DNA of 64,000 bases from contig OZ022241.1 of assembly GCA_963978895.1 (NCBI GenBank), forward strand, positions 15,132,356-15,196,355, written 5' to 3'. Shown one piece after another: positions 1-55,642 of the stretch (positions within the stretch are counted from its first letter, which is position 1; the number at the start of each line of letters is the position of its first letter). The notes under the pieces are model-generated. The model was not told the origin of the DNA. It saw only the letters and a list, made by a program, of their open reading frames with translations, and ran no database searches. Source of the stretch: Erpobdella octoculata. Lineage: Eukaryota; Annelida; Clitellata; Hirudinida; Erpobdellidae. Both the position numbers and the translations under genes were made by a program.

Positions 1-2
1 TA

Positions 3-45254
<45,252 letters not shown>

Positions 45255-46568
45255 ATAAGAAGAAAATTTTATCTTAACATCTCATGCGCTACTTTCTACT
45301 TTGTCCTTCAAGGACCAGGTATGCACTTACAAAAGTATCATTTCATCCAAAAAATACTTTGAAAATAACATTTTTTTTTAAATATTCCTGTAGCAACCCG
45401 CTTCCAATTCTGACGCCATCTGCTACCTGGTCAACTAATCGTTTGATGTGAACTTCCATACGATGTTAGAAGACAAGGCTTATTGCAGAATGTAGCTTGT
45501 ACTGTATCTGTGCTTTTTATAACAGTAAAATGCTTGCTATAGCGATGTTCATTGATGATTTAGTGTTTTCTGTTAGTTGATATGTCAAGCATGTATATCC
45601 GTGTATACCAAAAGCTTTTAATGGGGAAAATATCAATAAATCATCTTAATACATCTCCTGACTTTTTGACTGCCAGCTAGCTATAAACTACATCAAATCG
45701 TTAAATCATGAACTAAATACAATAGAGACACTACAAACATTATTTTGACTTTATTTAAAAACTGCATCAACGAAGCCACAAATAACAAATAATTTTGCCA
45801 ATCTCAAAATCCTGCTTGTACTATACCCAATATAACTTTTAGTTTACCACTGTAAAGAGTATTAAGTCTTAATTGAACACCAAAAACTACTTTTAATACT
45901 GATTATCCAAGTCAAACAATAAATAATGTTTATAAATACAGGAGATGTCATTAAAAACCAAATTCCAAACAGTAGAATAATAATACCAGGAACTGCCAGA
46001 TCACCAGCTTCATATTATTGGCTTTCTGGCTGTCAACTCACGTCCAATGAAAGCTGTTAACCTTCATCATCAAAGTGGGGTGCAACATGCCTTTGCAAAT
46101 CATCTGAGAACTCAGATTTTACAAAAAAAAAATAAAGTGCTGATGATTATAATAATGCAAATTTTAAAAGATCATAGGACACACTAATGCCCCTCACTTC
46201 ATAAGTAAAACAATAACAAATTCAAATAAAGTAGCCAATAATAGCACGAGTTATGTCAAAATAATGGAAAGAAAACTTAAGAAATAGCGGTCACCGTAGT
46301 TTGAATAAGTCTGATATACAAGTAAAAAATAATGGCTAAAATACTTTTTGAAAAGAAACACATTATAAAGATACTCGTAATACTGAAGTTCAAGATACAC
46401 TCGACGTAATAAATTGACTAGCAGACCTTGGCACATATGAAAGCTAGAGCATGCATTAAAAATAATGATTTCTTCACCTCCCACAAAAATATAAAATGTC
46501 CTTTTTAGTCAGTACCTGATGCAATCAACAAACACTCATTGTTTCTTTTTTCTATCTGACTTAATTTT
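45255..46568. other. Intergenic interval between convergent laminin and ceramide synthase genes
   Basis: AT-rich sequence holding the two 3' untranslated regions. Apart from the AATAAA at 45635 (+) and its reverse complement TTTATT at 45751 (a possible minus-strand signal for ceramide synthase) I see no gene or recognisable repeat. Confidence 0.6.
45635..45640 (+). promoter_or_regulatory. Candidate polyadenylation signal for laminin alpha
   Basis: An AATAAA hexamer lies about 380 bp after the laminin stop, in the intergenic interval with ceramide synthase. It is the first such hexamer I find downstream of the stop, so it is the likeliest cleavage signal, though AT-rich sequence makes chance matches common. 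Confidence 0.45.
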
Positions 46569-48278
46569 TTAAATCTTTTTCCCAGTCCTTTTCAATACGT
46601 GTCCATGAGGTTCTGATTTTCTGATGTCACTTTGAGAAAAATAAAATAATAACTTTAAATATAAGGTAAATGTAATTATAAAACAAATTTAGGTGAGAAC
46701 AGTACTTTTGTGGCTTAAATTCCAAATTATCACGTGAACAACCATTAATGGATCGCTTCTTAGCTGCAGAGTCCTTTTTTATTTTATCATCTACATCGTA
46801 ATCCCTTATGTCATCTAAGTCTTTAATTTGTCCACTAACCACTTTGTATAAAAACTTTAATATCAACTGAAATTTTAAAATGTGAATGAATTATATTTAC
46901 ATCACACTCACAATATTAGTCCTCTAGCAACTTACGAAAAACCAGTAAATATTGAGAGCAAACATAAACCATAGAAGAATGTTAAAGATGAAATAAAATG
47001 GAAGTGTGGGTGAGGGACCATTGAAGATGGTAGAATAGCTGGAAGATCTTATGACCATGACAGGGAACAAATAGAGTCTTCCCACAAACCATGACACAGT
47101 GAACACACAGAAGCTGGCTGTGGCAAAAAAGTCATGACGCCTCAAATATTTCCCATTTTGATACTTCATATATACTTGACATTTAGAAAATTCTAAGAAA
47201 ATGTCAGCATAGTCATGCAAAAACATTAGCAATAATCCGACTTTATGATACCTGTTAATTAAATTTACAGAAAAAAAAATAAATTGTGTGTTCATTCCAC
47301 TCGTTGAACTTTATTTATCACTCAGATATTTGCAATATAAATATTGTTTACCAAACTTAATTACTAGATGGTCTTACATTTGCATTAACTTATTATAATA
47401 ATATGTTCAAATCAGATCAACTAAGTGGCTGGTTATGCTATGTTTTGCATTAAACAATATGGTTTCATTGTGAATATAAAACATTTTGGCACTCATGACA
47501 AAATATTTATTTGCAGCTACATCATTTATACCTTGCAACATAAGAAAATCCAATAAGGACCAAACAAAGTAAATGATGGAATATCATTACAGCAGAGTCC
47601 TTTCTCCAGCTGTCCATGTACAGTGTACCATACAATGAATGCAAATAATATGAGAATTCTAGCAAAAAAGCAACCCCAACATCTGTAGGCACACTTTTTT
47701 GTTGGTAGTAGTCTGTAAATAGTAATAAAATTAAAGATTGAATTTGAAAAAAACATGCTCTTATGTCAACAAACCATTCCATATGCTGTAAGGCTTGTAG
47801 AAAAAATCATTTTTTCCAGAAAGTATCATAACATGAAGAAGATAACAGCACAATACAAAATAATACAAGCACTTCCACATGCTTTCTGGAAACTTTATGG
47901 AATTGACACGGTTAAGCTTCATATAGGAAGCTAATGGCTGTTTAAAAATTGCAAAAAAATTACATTGATGATGTGGCGCAACTTGTCAAATCTTATCTAT
48001 TGTGTAAGGCTTACTATAAAGATGTATTTCGATGAAACAAATCTAAGAAAAGTCATGAAAACTCCCAAAGCCACGGCTAGGAAAACTTCATAAACAGAAA
48101 TCGTAACAAACTTATTCCAATCGCTCATAAAGTCTTCAATAAGCAGTCGCAAATTAAATGAGCTGAAAAACTTGTCACCATTTGAATACGTCGCAGAGTT
48201 AAGATATGTTTCAAAACCTTCTTTAATATCTAGAAAACTTTGAAAATAGCCCGGGTCTTCGTCTTGTAAAGGATCCAT
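46569..48278 (-). CDS. CERS1: Ceramide synthase 1-like (Lag1/LASS family, TLC domain)
   Basis: ER multi-pass membrane enzyme that N-acylates sphinganine with fatty acyl-CoA to form dihydroceramide. Exons on the minus strand in order: 48015-48278, 47775-47937, 47532-47712, 46936-47251, 46706-46866 and 46569-46620 (the last tentative). All phases agree. The Lag1 motif is intact: double His in MIFHHLLCLVLIGFSYVARY, then GLLLMFLHDYADIFLEFSK with the conserved HD..D..LE..K. SWFVGRLYLFPV and ALNIYWFF match the final membrane helices, and VVSGQIKDLDDIRDYD matches the CERS1 tail. The N-terminus has no Hox-like domain, as in CERS1 and unlike CERS2-6. ATG at 48278 is preferred; an in-frame ATG at 48326 would add 16 residues. 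The enzyme reads intact. Confidence 0.92.
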
Positions 48279-49328
48279 TGCAGTAAAAATTGTATGTTTT
48301 ACGACTATTAATTTTAACGCGTGCACGTTTGCGTATGAAACAGCGGCTCCTTACGATGAAGATGTTCAACTTCAGCAGCATGAATTACATCTATTTTTAG
48401 AAATGGACCTTTTCGTCAATAAAAAGTTAATTGGAGAAACTGATTTGGAAGAAAAACCTATAGTTTCTAAAATTTACTTATTTATTTTTTACCAATATAT
48501 TTTGATTAATTTTTAGAGATTTGTCGTAACCGTAAAACGGTTTTCATCAAATTGTATAATAAACTACACGATTACTAAAGAATAGAAGTTTTCTATATTT
48601 TTTCAAACCAAAACTTTGTGCACCCTTTCTTAACATTTTTTCGTCTGCTAATATCACGACAGCATTGTTTTTTTTTTTTTTTTTTTTTTTGGTTAGTCAA
48701 GCGCCAATTTAAGTATTATTGTATAGCGCTTTTTAGGATCAAAAAAGCTTTATTTAATTAAAATGTTGATAAAGTTTTTACAAAATCAGAAACAGAAATA
48801 AAACATTTTCTGTTTCTTTCCAAAAAATGTTAGCTAAACACAAAAACACAGATCAAAAGCTAAAAGCTTAAAAGCAACGGTTTATAACAAGAACGGTAGA
48901 ACGGATACAGGTTTAGCATAGGAAAGGGCTCAAAAAGGAAGAGGGTAGGAGAATGTTTTTCTTTTTCTGTTAGGTTTATAGGTTTTAACATATAGGGAAG
49001 AGTTGGATAAGATGAGACGGTCCAGTCCATAAGATGAGAAAAGCTTATAAAATCCCGATGGTTTGGTTTAAACTGAAATTTCACTTTCTATTATAGCTTC
49101 TGCATTGTTTGCATCCTTTCTTCTTTTTAGAGCGGAAAAACAAGAATGGTATTTTTAAGAAAATCAGAACCTCGTGGACAAGTATTGCAAAAACATCTAT
49201 ATTATAGTCACTCACACTCACTCACTCACTGATTCTGTCACGCTTACGTAATTAGTCGTATAGACGATATCGATGTGCACGTAAGAATTTATTGCGCACA
49301 GGCGTGTAATAAAAGTTATTTAGGCAAT
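48279..49328. other. Region upstream of ceramide synthase
   Basis: Presumably includes the ceramide synthase promoter; no defined motif is clear. At 48669-48692 there is a 24-T run followed by GGTTAGTCAAGCGCCAATTT and GTATAGCGCTTTTTAGG, which looks like a SINE tail on the minus strand. CACTCA repeats lie at 49210-49229. Confidence 0.45.
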
Positions 49329-49372
49329 TCAAGGATATCTAGAGTTAGCATGCTAACTCTAGATATCCTTGA
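49329..49372. repeat. Perfect 44-bp palindrome
   Basis: TCAAGGATATCTAGAGTTAG runs into a GCATGC centre and then its exact reverse complement. It lies 26 bp before a (TA)n array, and the flank contains GGCGTGTAATAAAAGTTATT, which recurs at 59801-59820. Confidence 0.9.
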
Positions 49373-49396
49373 TGCAATTGTACCTATATACACTTG

Positions 49397-49573
<177 letters not shown>

Positions 49574-49601
49574 TGTGTAGATTTATATATATATATATTA
49601 A

Positions 49602-49790
49602 TGTAAAATCGCTGATTTTACGATAGGTTTTTCCATTGATAGACGTTAAAGGACATGGAATAACTATTATGGACATTATTAATAGACGAGAAGGTATAAC
49701 TAGCCCTAATAAAGCTTCATTTATTATTTTCCAATAAAACTGCAAAACCATTCTATTGAGCCCGGTATACGATTTGGTGATATCGTAACA
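49602..49790 (+). repeat. 5' LTR of the SAP-ORF element
   Basis: 189 bp, TG...CA ends. Contains AATAAAACTGCAAAACC, a likely polyadenylation region, and AATAAAGCTTCATTTATT. A near-identical copy is the 3' LTR at 51385-51573. Confidence 0.95.
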
Positions 49791-49791
49791 T

Positions 49792-49808
49792 TGGTGTCAG
49801 AATTGGGA
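49792..49808 (+). other. Primer-binding site of the SAP-ORF element
   Basis: TGGTGTCAGAATTGGGA begins two bases after the 5' LTR. TGG complements the CCA end of a tRNA; the remainder resembles the tRNA-Leu-type sites of Ty3 elements. Confidence 0.75.
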
Positions 49809-49815
49809 TACAAGA

Positions 49816-51381
49816 ATGGTTTTGAAATCATTGGATGAGCTTTGGGCGAGTGAAATGAAAGACGAGCTGGAGAAACGTGGCCTGAGCGATACAGGTAAAA
49901 AGGACGAGCTTATGGAACGCCTCTTAGCCGCGTTAGTAAATGAGGGCTATGGGCCTGACGACGACGAATATCTATTCGATATTGACGAGGAAGCTGTGGT
50001 CAAGCGAAGGAAATTAAAAAACAAATTGCTGGAGGAAGAAAGACAACGAGCGAGAGAAAACATGGCAGCACAGAAGAAGACAGGAGAAGGAATGATTCTT
50101 GGCCACGGAAACAAAGTAGCAGCAGCCGGTACAACTGTTGAGAGTTTGGTCGCAGGGTTGGCTGAGGCAGTGGTGGACACGGTTCTGGACCAGCGGGCTG
50201 CTGGTGATGTGGGTTGCTGCGGCGAAACCCAATTTGAACTGGAGTCCACCAGCTGTGTCTCAGAGCATGTGACGGATGACGGCCGTACAGACTGCACAAG
50301 TCAGGTGGGTCATGATGATGAGCCTGTCAAAGACGGTCATGATAAGGAACCTTGCAAAGATGCTCAAGATGAACCATGCAAAGATGGTGACAGTGATACA
50401 GTCGGTTTGGACGTAAAAAACCAAACTAAAGAAGATGAGAATGTTGATAACGAAATGCAAAACGATGAGGATGAAAGTGACGATGATTATTATAATAATG
50501 GCAATAACAACTATGGCTTTCACCCATACAGCGACGGTTCTGAAACGGAAGCCTCCATAACAGACGACGGCACCGAATATTCAGGGTCAGATTTTAGTGA
50601 AGAATCTGACTCGGATGAAGCAACCGAGGATTTAGAAACGGACGAAACTCCAATGTTAAAATACGTCGAAGTTAACTTGACAAAAAAAGAAGACACTGAT
50701 TTGAGAGACGATGGCGATAATTTGAAGAAAGATCCGCTGGACGATACGAAAGTTGACACCGACAAAAGAGCCGATTTGGAATGTGAAAAGAAAACGTTCG
50801 ATTGTAGTTTGGAAGAAAACAAACATGACGACGATGAACTTCTCCAAAACAACAATAGCAATGCAGCAAGCAAAAACTCTGGAAAAGATGAGACAAGAAC
50901 AGAGAACGGTACCGAGGGTTTTAAATCAGATGAATCCACAGAGGATCCTAGATCAGATAGACTAATAGTCATTGTAAAATCAAATACCAGTTTGATGAAG
51001 GGATTTATTGGATTTATGGAACGACGTGTTTTCGAAAAACCTTTTGAAGAGTTTCTTGAGAAAGATCTAAAAGATGTGAAGGAAGAAGAAAAAGCAGACA
51101 ATTCCGATAAACCGTGCAAAGATGTTCAGGACGAGGCATGCAAAAAAGGCTGTGATGAACCGTGCAGAAATGGCGACGATGAGCCAAAGAAAGACTCTGT
51201 TGATGAGCCAAAGAAGGACTGGAAGAAACTGTGTCAAACTATCAAGAGACTTGACCATGTTGTTTGCGAATTGCGGTCAAAGCCACGAGTAAAGATCAAG
51301 GTATTTTGGTGTTCGTGGCCGAGTCGCATTTCTCAAGAGCGACTATGCTGTTCGGGACGAACAGAATTAAGAAGGGGGTAA
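49816..51381 (+). CDS. Acidic SAP-motif protein encoded by a non-autonomous LTR element
   Basis: 521 residues, starting ATG 25 bp after the 5' LTR and stopping in the polypurine tract. Residues about 5-40 contain MKDELEKRGLSDTGKKDEL, a good match to the SAP helix-extension-helix motif that binds AT-rich scaffold/matrix DNA. Residues 55-90 are a basic-acidic helix (RRKLKNKLLEEERQRARENM). Residues 160-300 are very rich in Asp, Glu and Asn, with DEPCKDGH-like repeats that recur near residues 440-480 (DKPCKDVQDEACKKGCDEPC). No CCHC knuckle, protease or RT. It could serve as a Gag-like or targeting protein, or be a captured host gene; neither is shown. Codon phase is intact throughout. Confidence 0.8.
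   Translation: MVLKSLDELWASEMKDELEKRGLSDTGKKDELMERLLAALVNEGYGPDDDEYLFDIDEEAVVKRRKLKNKLLEEERQRARENMAAQKKTGEGMILGHGNKVAAAGTTVESLVAGLAEAVVDTVLDQRAAGDVGCCGETQFELESTSCVSEHVTDDGRTDCTSQVGHDDEPVKDGHDKEPCKDAQDEPCKDGDSDTVGLDVKNQTKEDENVDNEMQNDEDESDDDYYNNGNNNYGFHPYSDGSETEASITDDGTEYSGSDFSEESDSDEATEDLETDETPMLKYVEVNLTKKEDTDLRDDGDNLKKDPLDDTKVDTDKRADLECEKKTFDCSLEENKHDDDELLQNNNSNAASKNSGKDETRTENGTEGFKSDESTEDPRSDRLIVIVKSNTSLMKGFIGFMERRVFEKPFEEFLEKDLKDVKEEEKADNSDKPCKDVQDEACKKGCDEPCRNGDDEPKKDSVDEPKKDWKKLCQTIKRLDHVVCELRSKPRVKIKVFWCSWPSRISQERLCCSGRTELRRG
51369..51378 (+). other. Polypurine tract of the SAP-ORF element
   Basis: AAGAAGGGGG, six bases before the 3' LTR, overlapping the stop-codon region of the ORF. 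It is the expected plus-strand priming site. Confidence 0.75.
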
Positions 51382-51384
51382 TCA

Positions 51385-51951
<567 letters not shown>

Positions 51952-51959
51952 ATATATAT

Positions 51960-53195
51960 ATATATCTATATATATAAAAATGAATGTTTGTATATATGTA
52001 TGTTAATGTCCTTTATGCATTGCTACACCCTTCATCCGATCGTAATGAAATTTTCACACAACCTTGAGAGTCAATAAAAATAAAAAAAAAAAAAAAAATT
52101 TTGAAATCCGTCACAAAATGAGCGGAGCGGAGCGGGTGAGCGAGCGGGAACTATATATATATGTATGTGCGTATGTATGTGTGTATGTATGTATGTGTAT
52201 GTGCATGTATGTGTGTCTGTGTGTGTGTTTATGTATGTACTAGCGGAGATACCCGGCGTTGCCCAGGTTTTTTAGAGGTTTTTCTAATGTTTGTCTCTTT
52301 CTCTCCCATTTCCTTTCCCACCTGCTTTCCCACTCCTGTTTGCTTTCCCGTTTTCGGTCGTTTTCCCGCTGCCGGTCGCTTTCCCGCTCCCGGTCGCTTT
52401 CCCGCTCCCGGTCGTTTTCCCGTTCCCGGTCGCTGTCCCGCTCCCGGTCGTTTTCCCGTTCTCGGTCGCTGTCCCGTTCCCGCTCACGTTTGCTCTCCCA
52501 TTCCCGCTCACGCTTGCTTTTCCGTTCCCGCTCGCTGTCCGTTCCGGGTCGCTTTCCCGTTTCTATAATAGACATACTAACCCACAAACATTCATATATA
52601 TATATAGTCTTAGCAAATCTATTTTACGTTTTATAGGCTAACAGAAGTTATGAAAGAATGTAAAAGAGAAAATGAGCGTGAACGGGAACGGGAGAGCAAC
52701 CGTGACCGGGAATGGAAGAGCAAGCATGACCGGGAACGGGAGAGCAAGCGTGAGCGGGAACGGGAAAGCGACCGGGAACGTGAAAGCGACCGGGAACGGG
52801 AAATCGACCGGGAACGGGAAAGCGACCGGGAACGGGAAAGCGACCGAGAACGGTAAAGCGACCGGGAACGGGAAAGCGACCGGGAACGGGAAATCGACCG
52901 GGAACGGGAAAGCGACCGGGAACGGGAAAGCGACCGAGAACGGTAAAGCGACCGGGAACGCGGAAAGCGACTGGAATCGGGAGAGCAAGCTTGGAAGGAA
53001 ACGCGAGCAAGAGAGAAAATCGATAACAAAACTTCTGAGCGGGAAAGCGACCGGGAGCTGGAAAACGACCGAGAGCGGAAAAGCGACCGGGAACGCTACG
53101 AAAACGGGAAAGTGGAGAAGGGAACGGGAGCGAGAGAGACAAACATTAGAAAAACCTCTAAAAACCCCGGGCAACGCCGGGTAACCCCGCTAGTA
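51960..53195 (+). repeat. Left arm of a 1.2-kb inverted repeat made of GC-rich minisatellite elements
   Basis: Order: AAAATGAATGTTTGT block, GCTACACCCTTCATCCGATC, CACAAAATGAGCGGAGCGGA, (TGTA)n, ACTAGCGGAGATACCCGGCG with TCCCG units in reverse sense to 52607, then GGGAACGGGAAAGCGACC units (about 52680-52990) to GCCGGGTAACCCCGCTAGTA. It is inverted with respect to 53437-54640: the outer ends (TATATAAAAATGAATGTTTG) and the inner ends (CCCCGCTAGTATA) both match in reverse. Unit numbers differ between arms. No real gene is present. Confidence 0.85.
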
Positions 53196-53204
53196 TATAT
53201 ATAT

Positions 53205-53430
53205 ATATATAAGTTTTATTCTATTTCCTACTTAGCCATGTCATGAACAAACAATTAATAATCAAGAAAGAAAGAGATCTAATAAGTATTTAGCAACCAC
53301 TTAGTTAGATTATAATTATTACCATTTAATTAGAATAACAAGTAAATTAAAAACGAATTTTTAAAACCCAATGCTTTTATATGTAATTAAAACACAAATT
53401 TTGCAATCAATTTTTTCTTATATTACTCTT
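53205..53430 (+). repeat. Ty3 LTR fragment at the centre of the inverted repeat
   Basis: Starts in a short (TA)n and continues AAGTTTTATTCTATTTCCTA, CTTAGCCATGTCATGAACAA and GATCTAATAAGTATTTAGCA, as in the 3' LTR at 59210-59408, then extends about 100 bp further (to CTTATATTACTC). It probably is the 5' part of the Ty3 5' LTR, with 53437-54640 inserted into that LTR. Confidence 0.75.
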
Positions 53431-53436
53431 TTATTT

Positions 53437-54640
53437 TATACTAGCGGGGTTACCCGGCGTTGCACGGGGTTTTTAGAGGTTTTTCTAATGTTTGTCCCTC
53501 TTGCTCCCGTTCCCTTCTCCACTTTCCCGTTTTCGTCGCGTTCCCGGTCGCTTTTCCGCTCTCGGTCGTTTTCCAGCTCCCGGTCGCTTTCCCGCTCAGA
53601 AGTTTTGTTATCGATTTTCTCTCTTGCTCGCGTTTCCTTCCAAGCTTGCTCTCCCGATTCCAGTCGCTTTCCGCGTTCCCGGTCGCTTTCCGCGTTCCAG
53701 GTCGCTTTCCCGTTCCCGGTCGCTTTCCCGTTCCCGGTCGCTTTCCCGTTCCCGGTCGCTTTCCCGTTCCCGGTCGCTTTCCCGTTCCCGGTCGCTTTCC
53801 CGTTCCCGGTCGCTTTCCCGTTCCCGGTCGCTTTCCCGTTCCCGGTCGCTTTCCCGTTCCCGGTCGCTTTCCCGTTCCCGGTCGCTTTCCCGTTCCCGGT
53901 CGCTTTCCCGTTCCCGGTCGCTTTCCCGTTCCCGCTCACGCTTGCTCTCCCGTTCCCGGTCATGCTTGCTCTCCCATTCCCGGTCACGGTTGCTCTCCCG
54001 TTCCCGTCCCCGTTCACGCTCATTTTCTCTTTTCCATTCTTTCATAACTTCTGTTAGTTTATAAAACGTAAAATAGATTTGCTAAGACTATATGAATGTT
54101 TGTGGGTTAGTTTGTCCATTATAGAAACGGGAAAGCGACCCGGAACGGACAGCGAGTGGGAGCGGGAATGCGACACGGAACGGACAGCGAGCGGGAGCGG
54201 GAATGCGACCGGCAGCGGGAAAACGACCGAAAACGGGAAAGCGAACAGGAGTGGGAAAGCAGGTGGGAAAGGAAACGGGAGAGAAAGAGACAAACATTAG
54301 AAAAACCTCTAAAAAACCCGGGCAACGCGGGTATCTCCGCTAGTACATACATAAACACAGACACAGACACACATACATGCACATACACATACATACATAC
54401 ACACATACATACGCACATACATATATATATAGTTCCCGCTCGCTCACCCGCTCCGCTCCGCTCATTTTGTGACGGATTTCAAAAAAATTTTCTCTATATT
54501 TGATTCCCCTTGACTCTCAAGATTGTGTGAAAATTTCATTACGATCGGATGAATGGTGTAGCAATGCATAAACGCCATTAACATATATACATATATACAT
54601 ATATACAAACATTCATTTTTATATATATAGATTAAAGTCG
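53437..54640 (-). repeat. Right arm of the 1.2-kb inverted repeat
   Basis: Begins ACTAGCGGGGTTACCCGGCG and includes about 13 nearly identical copies of GGTCGCTTTCCCGTTCCC (18 bp) at 53700-53930, then CATTTTCTCTTTTCCATTCT, a reversed unit run (54120-54270), GACAAACATTAGAAAAACCT, (ACAT)n and the conserved TCATTACGATCGGATGAATG block to TTTTATATATATAGATT. Apparent 195-229-residue open frames (SRSRSL or GNGKATG repeats) are by-products of the 18-bp unit. Confidence 0.85.
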
Positions 54641-54887
54641 AAATATCTTAATTATATCGAAATATCGAAATTAATTAAAATTAACTAAATTAATTGACTT
54701 ATTGTAAAACTAATAATTGAATATTGCATTGTCTTCTATTTTGAGCATGTATGCAAAATTTGAAAAAAATCTATCATTAGGAAGTGACTCAAAAATTGAT
54801 TGCAAGATTTGAAACAGACAGAGAAACAAACAGAGACGACGAGTTAATAAAAGCATTTGTAATAAAGATATAACATTGGCGACCAGG

Positions 54888-55640
54888 ATGTCAAAGGACC
54901 AAGATTCAAACATAGCACAATTGCTTAAGTTTCTAATGGAAGAGAAACTTGAGAGGGAAGCTCGTGAAAAAGAAGAGAAACTTGAGAGGGAAGCTCGAGA
55001 AAAAGAAGAAAAGAAAATTGAAAAAGAAGAAACTGAAAAAAAATTTCTTCAGTTAATCTCAATGATGCAGGACAATAGAACCGTCCAAGTAAGACCAGAC
55101 CTCTACAAACGAATTGAGCAATTTGTTTACGATCCAGATCAAGGCCTTACATTCACTGATTGGATTGGGCGATTTGAAGAAGCTGTTCAGTCAGTCAGAG
55201 GCGAATCAATGAGCGATTCAGAAAAAAGAGCAACTCTGACCGGGAAGCTTCAACAAAACGAATACACACTACTTAAGGGTAGTATATTGCCGAGAACAAT
55301 CGAGAATCTAAACTATGAGGAGACAAAAGGTTGGTTAGAAAAACTGTTTGGTAATAAAAAAAACATTCATCAAAGACGGTTTGATTTTGAAAACGTCCAA
55401 ATAAGGGACTCAGAGACTTTCAGGGCATTCGGCACAAGGGTGAACAGGCTGTGCAACGAAGCACAATGGGAAAATTTCACAAAGGAAGCCAGTATGTGCT
55501 TACATTTTATATGGGGATTGAAGGATCCGAAATATTTAAACATTAAGCACAAATTAAATTACTGATCAGGGTAAAACAAGAGTGCTCACTTGAAGAGCTT
55601 ATTGAAGAACGTGAAAGGATAAAACTGTTACATACAGAAC
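54888..55640 (+). pseudogene. Ty3 gag (frameshifted near its end)
   Basis: ATG at 54888, in frame with a TTG four codons upstream. An N-terminal charged coiled coil with a duplicated KLEREAREKEE unit is followed by capsid-like FTDWIGRFEEAVQSVRG and WLEKLFGNKKNIHQRRFDF (gag of the Ty3 type). The frame closes at a TGA at 55563-55565; related sequence (SLEELIEERERIKLLHTE) continues in another frame, so a single-base indel lies near 55560. Confidence 0.8.
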
Positions 55641-55642
55641 AA

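Noticed and set aside
50000..51258. Minus-strand ORFs (up to 199 residues) opposite the SAP protein
   Set aside because: Ser/Phe/Leu-rich complements of the acidic repeats on the plus strand; no start context or domain.
52161..54064. Long SRSRSL, PFPVAFPF and GNGKATG open frames of up to 229 residues on both strands
   Set aside because: The 18-bp unit is a multiple of three, so all frames stay open; no starts, splice context or non-repetitive domain support a protein.
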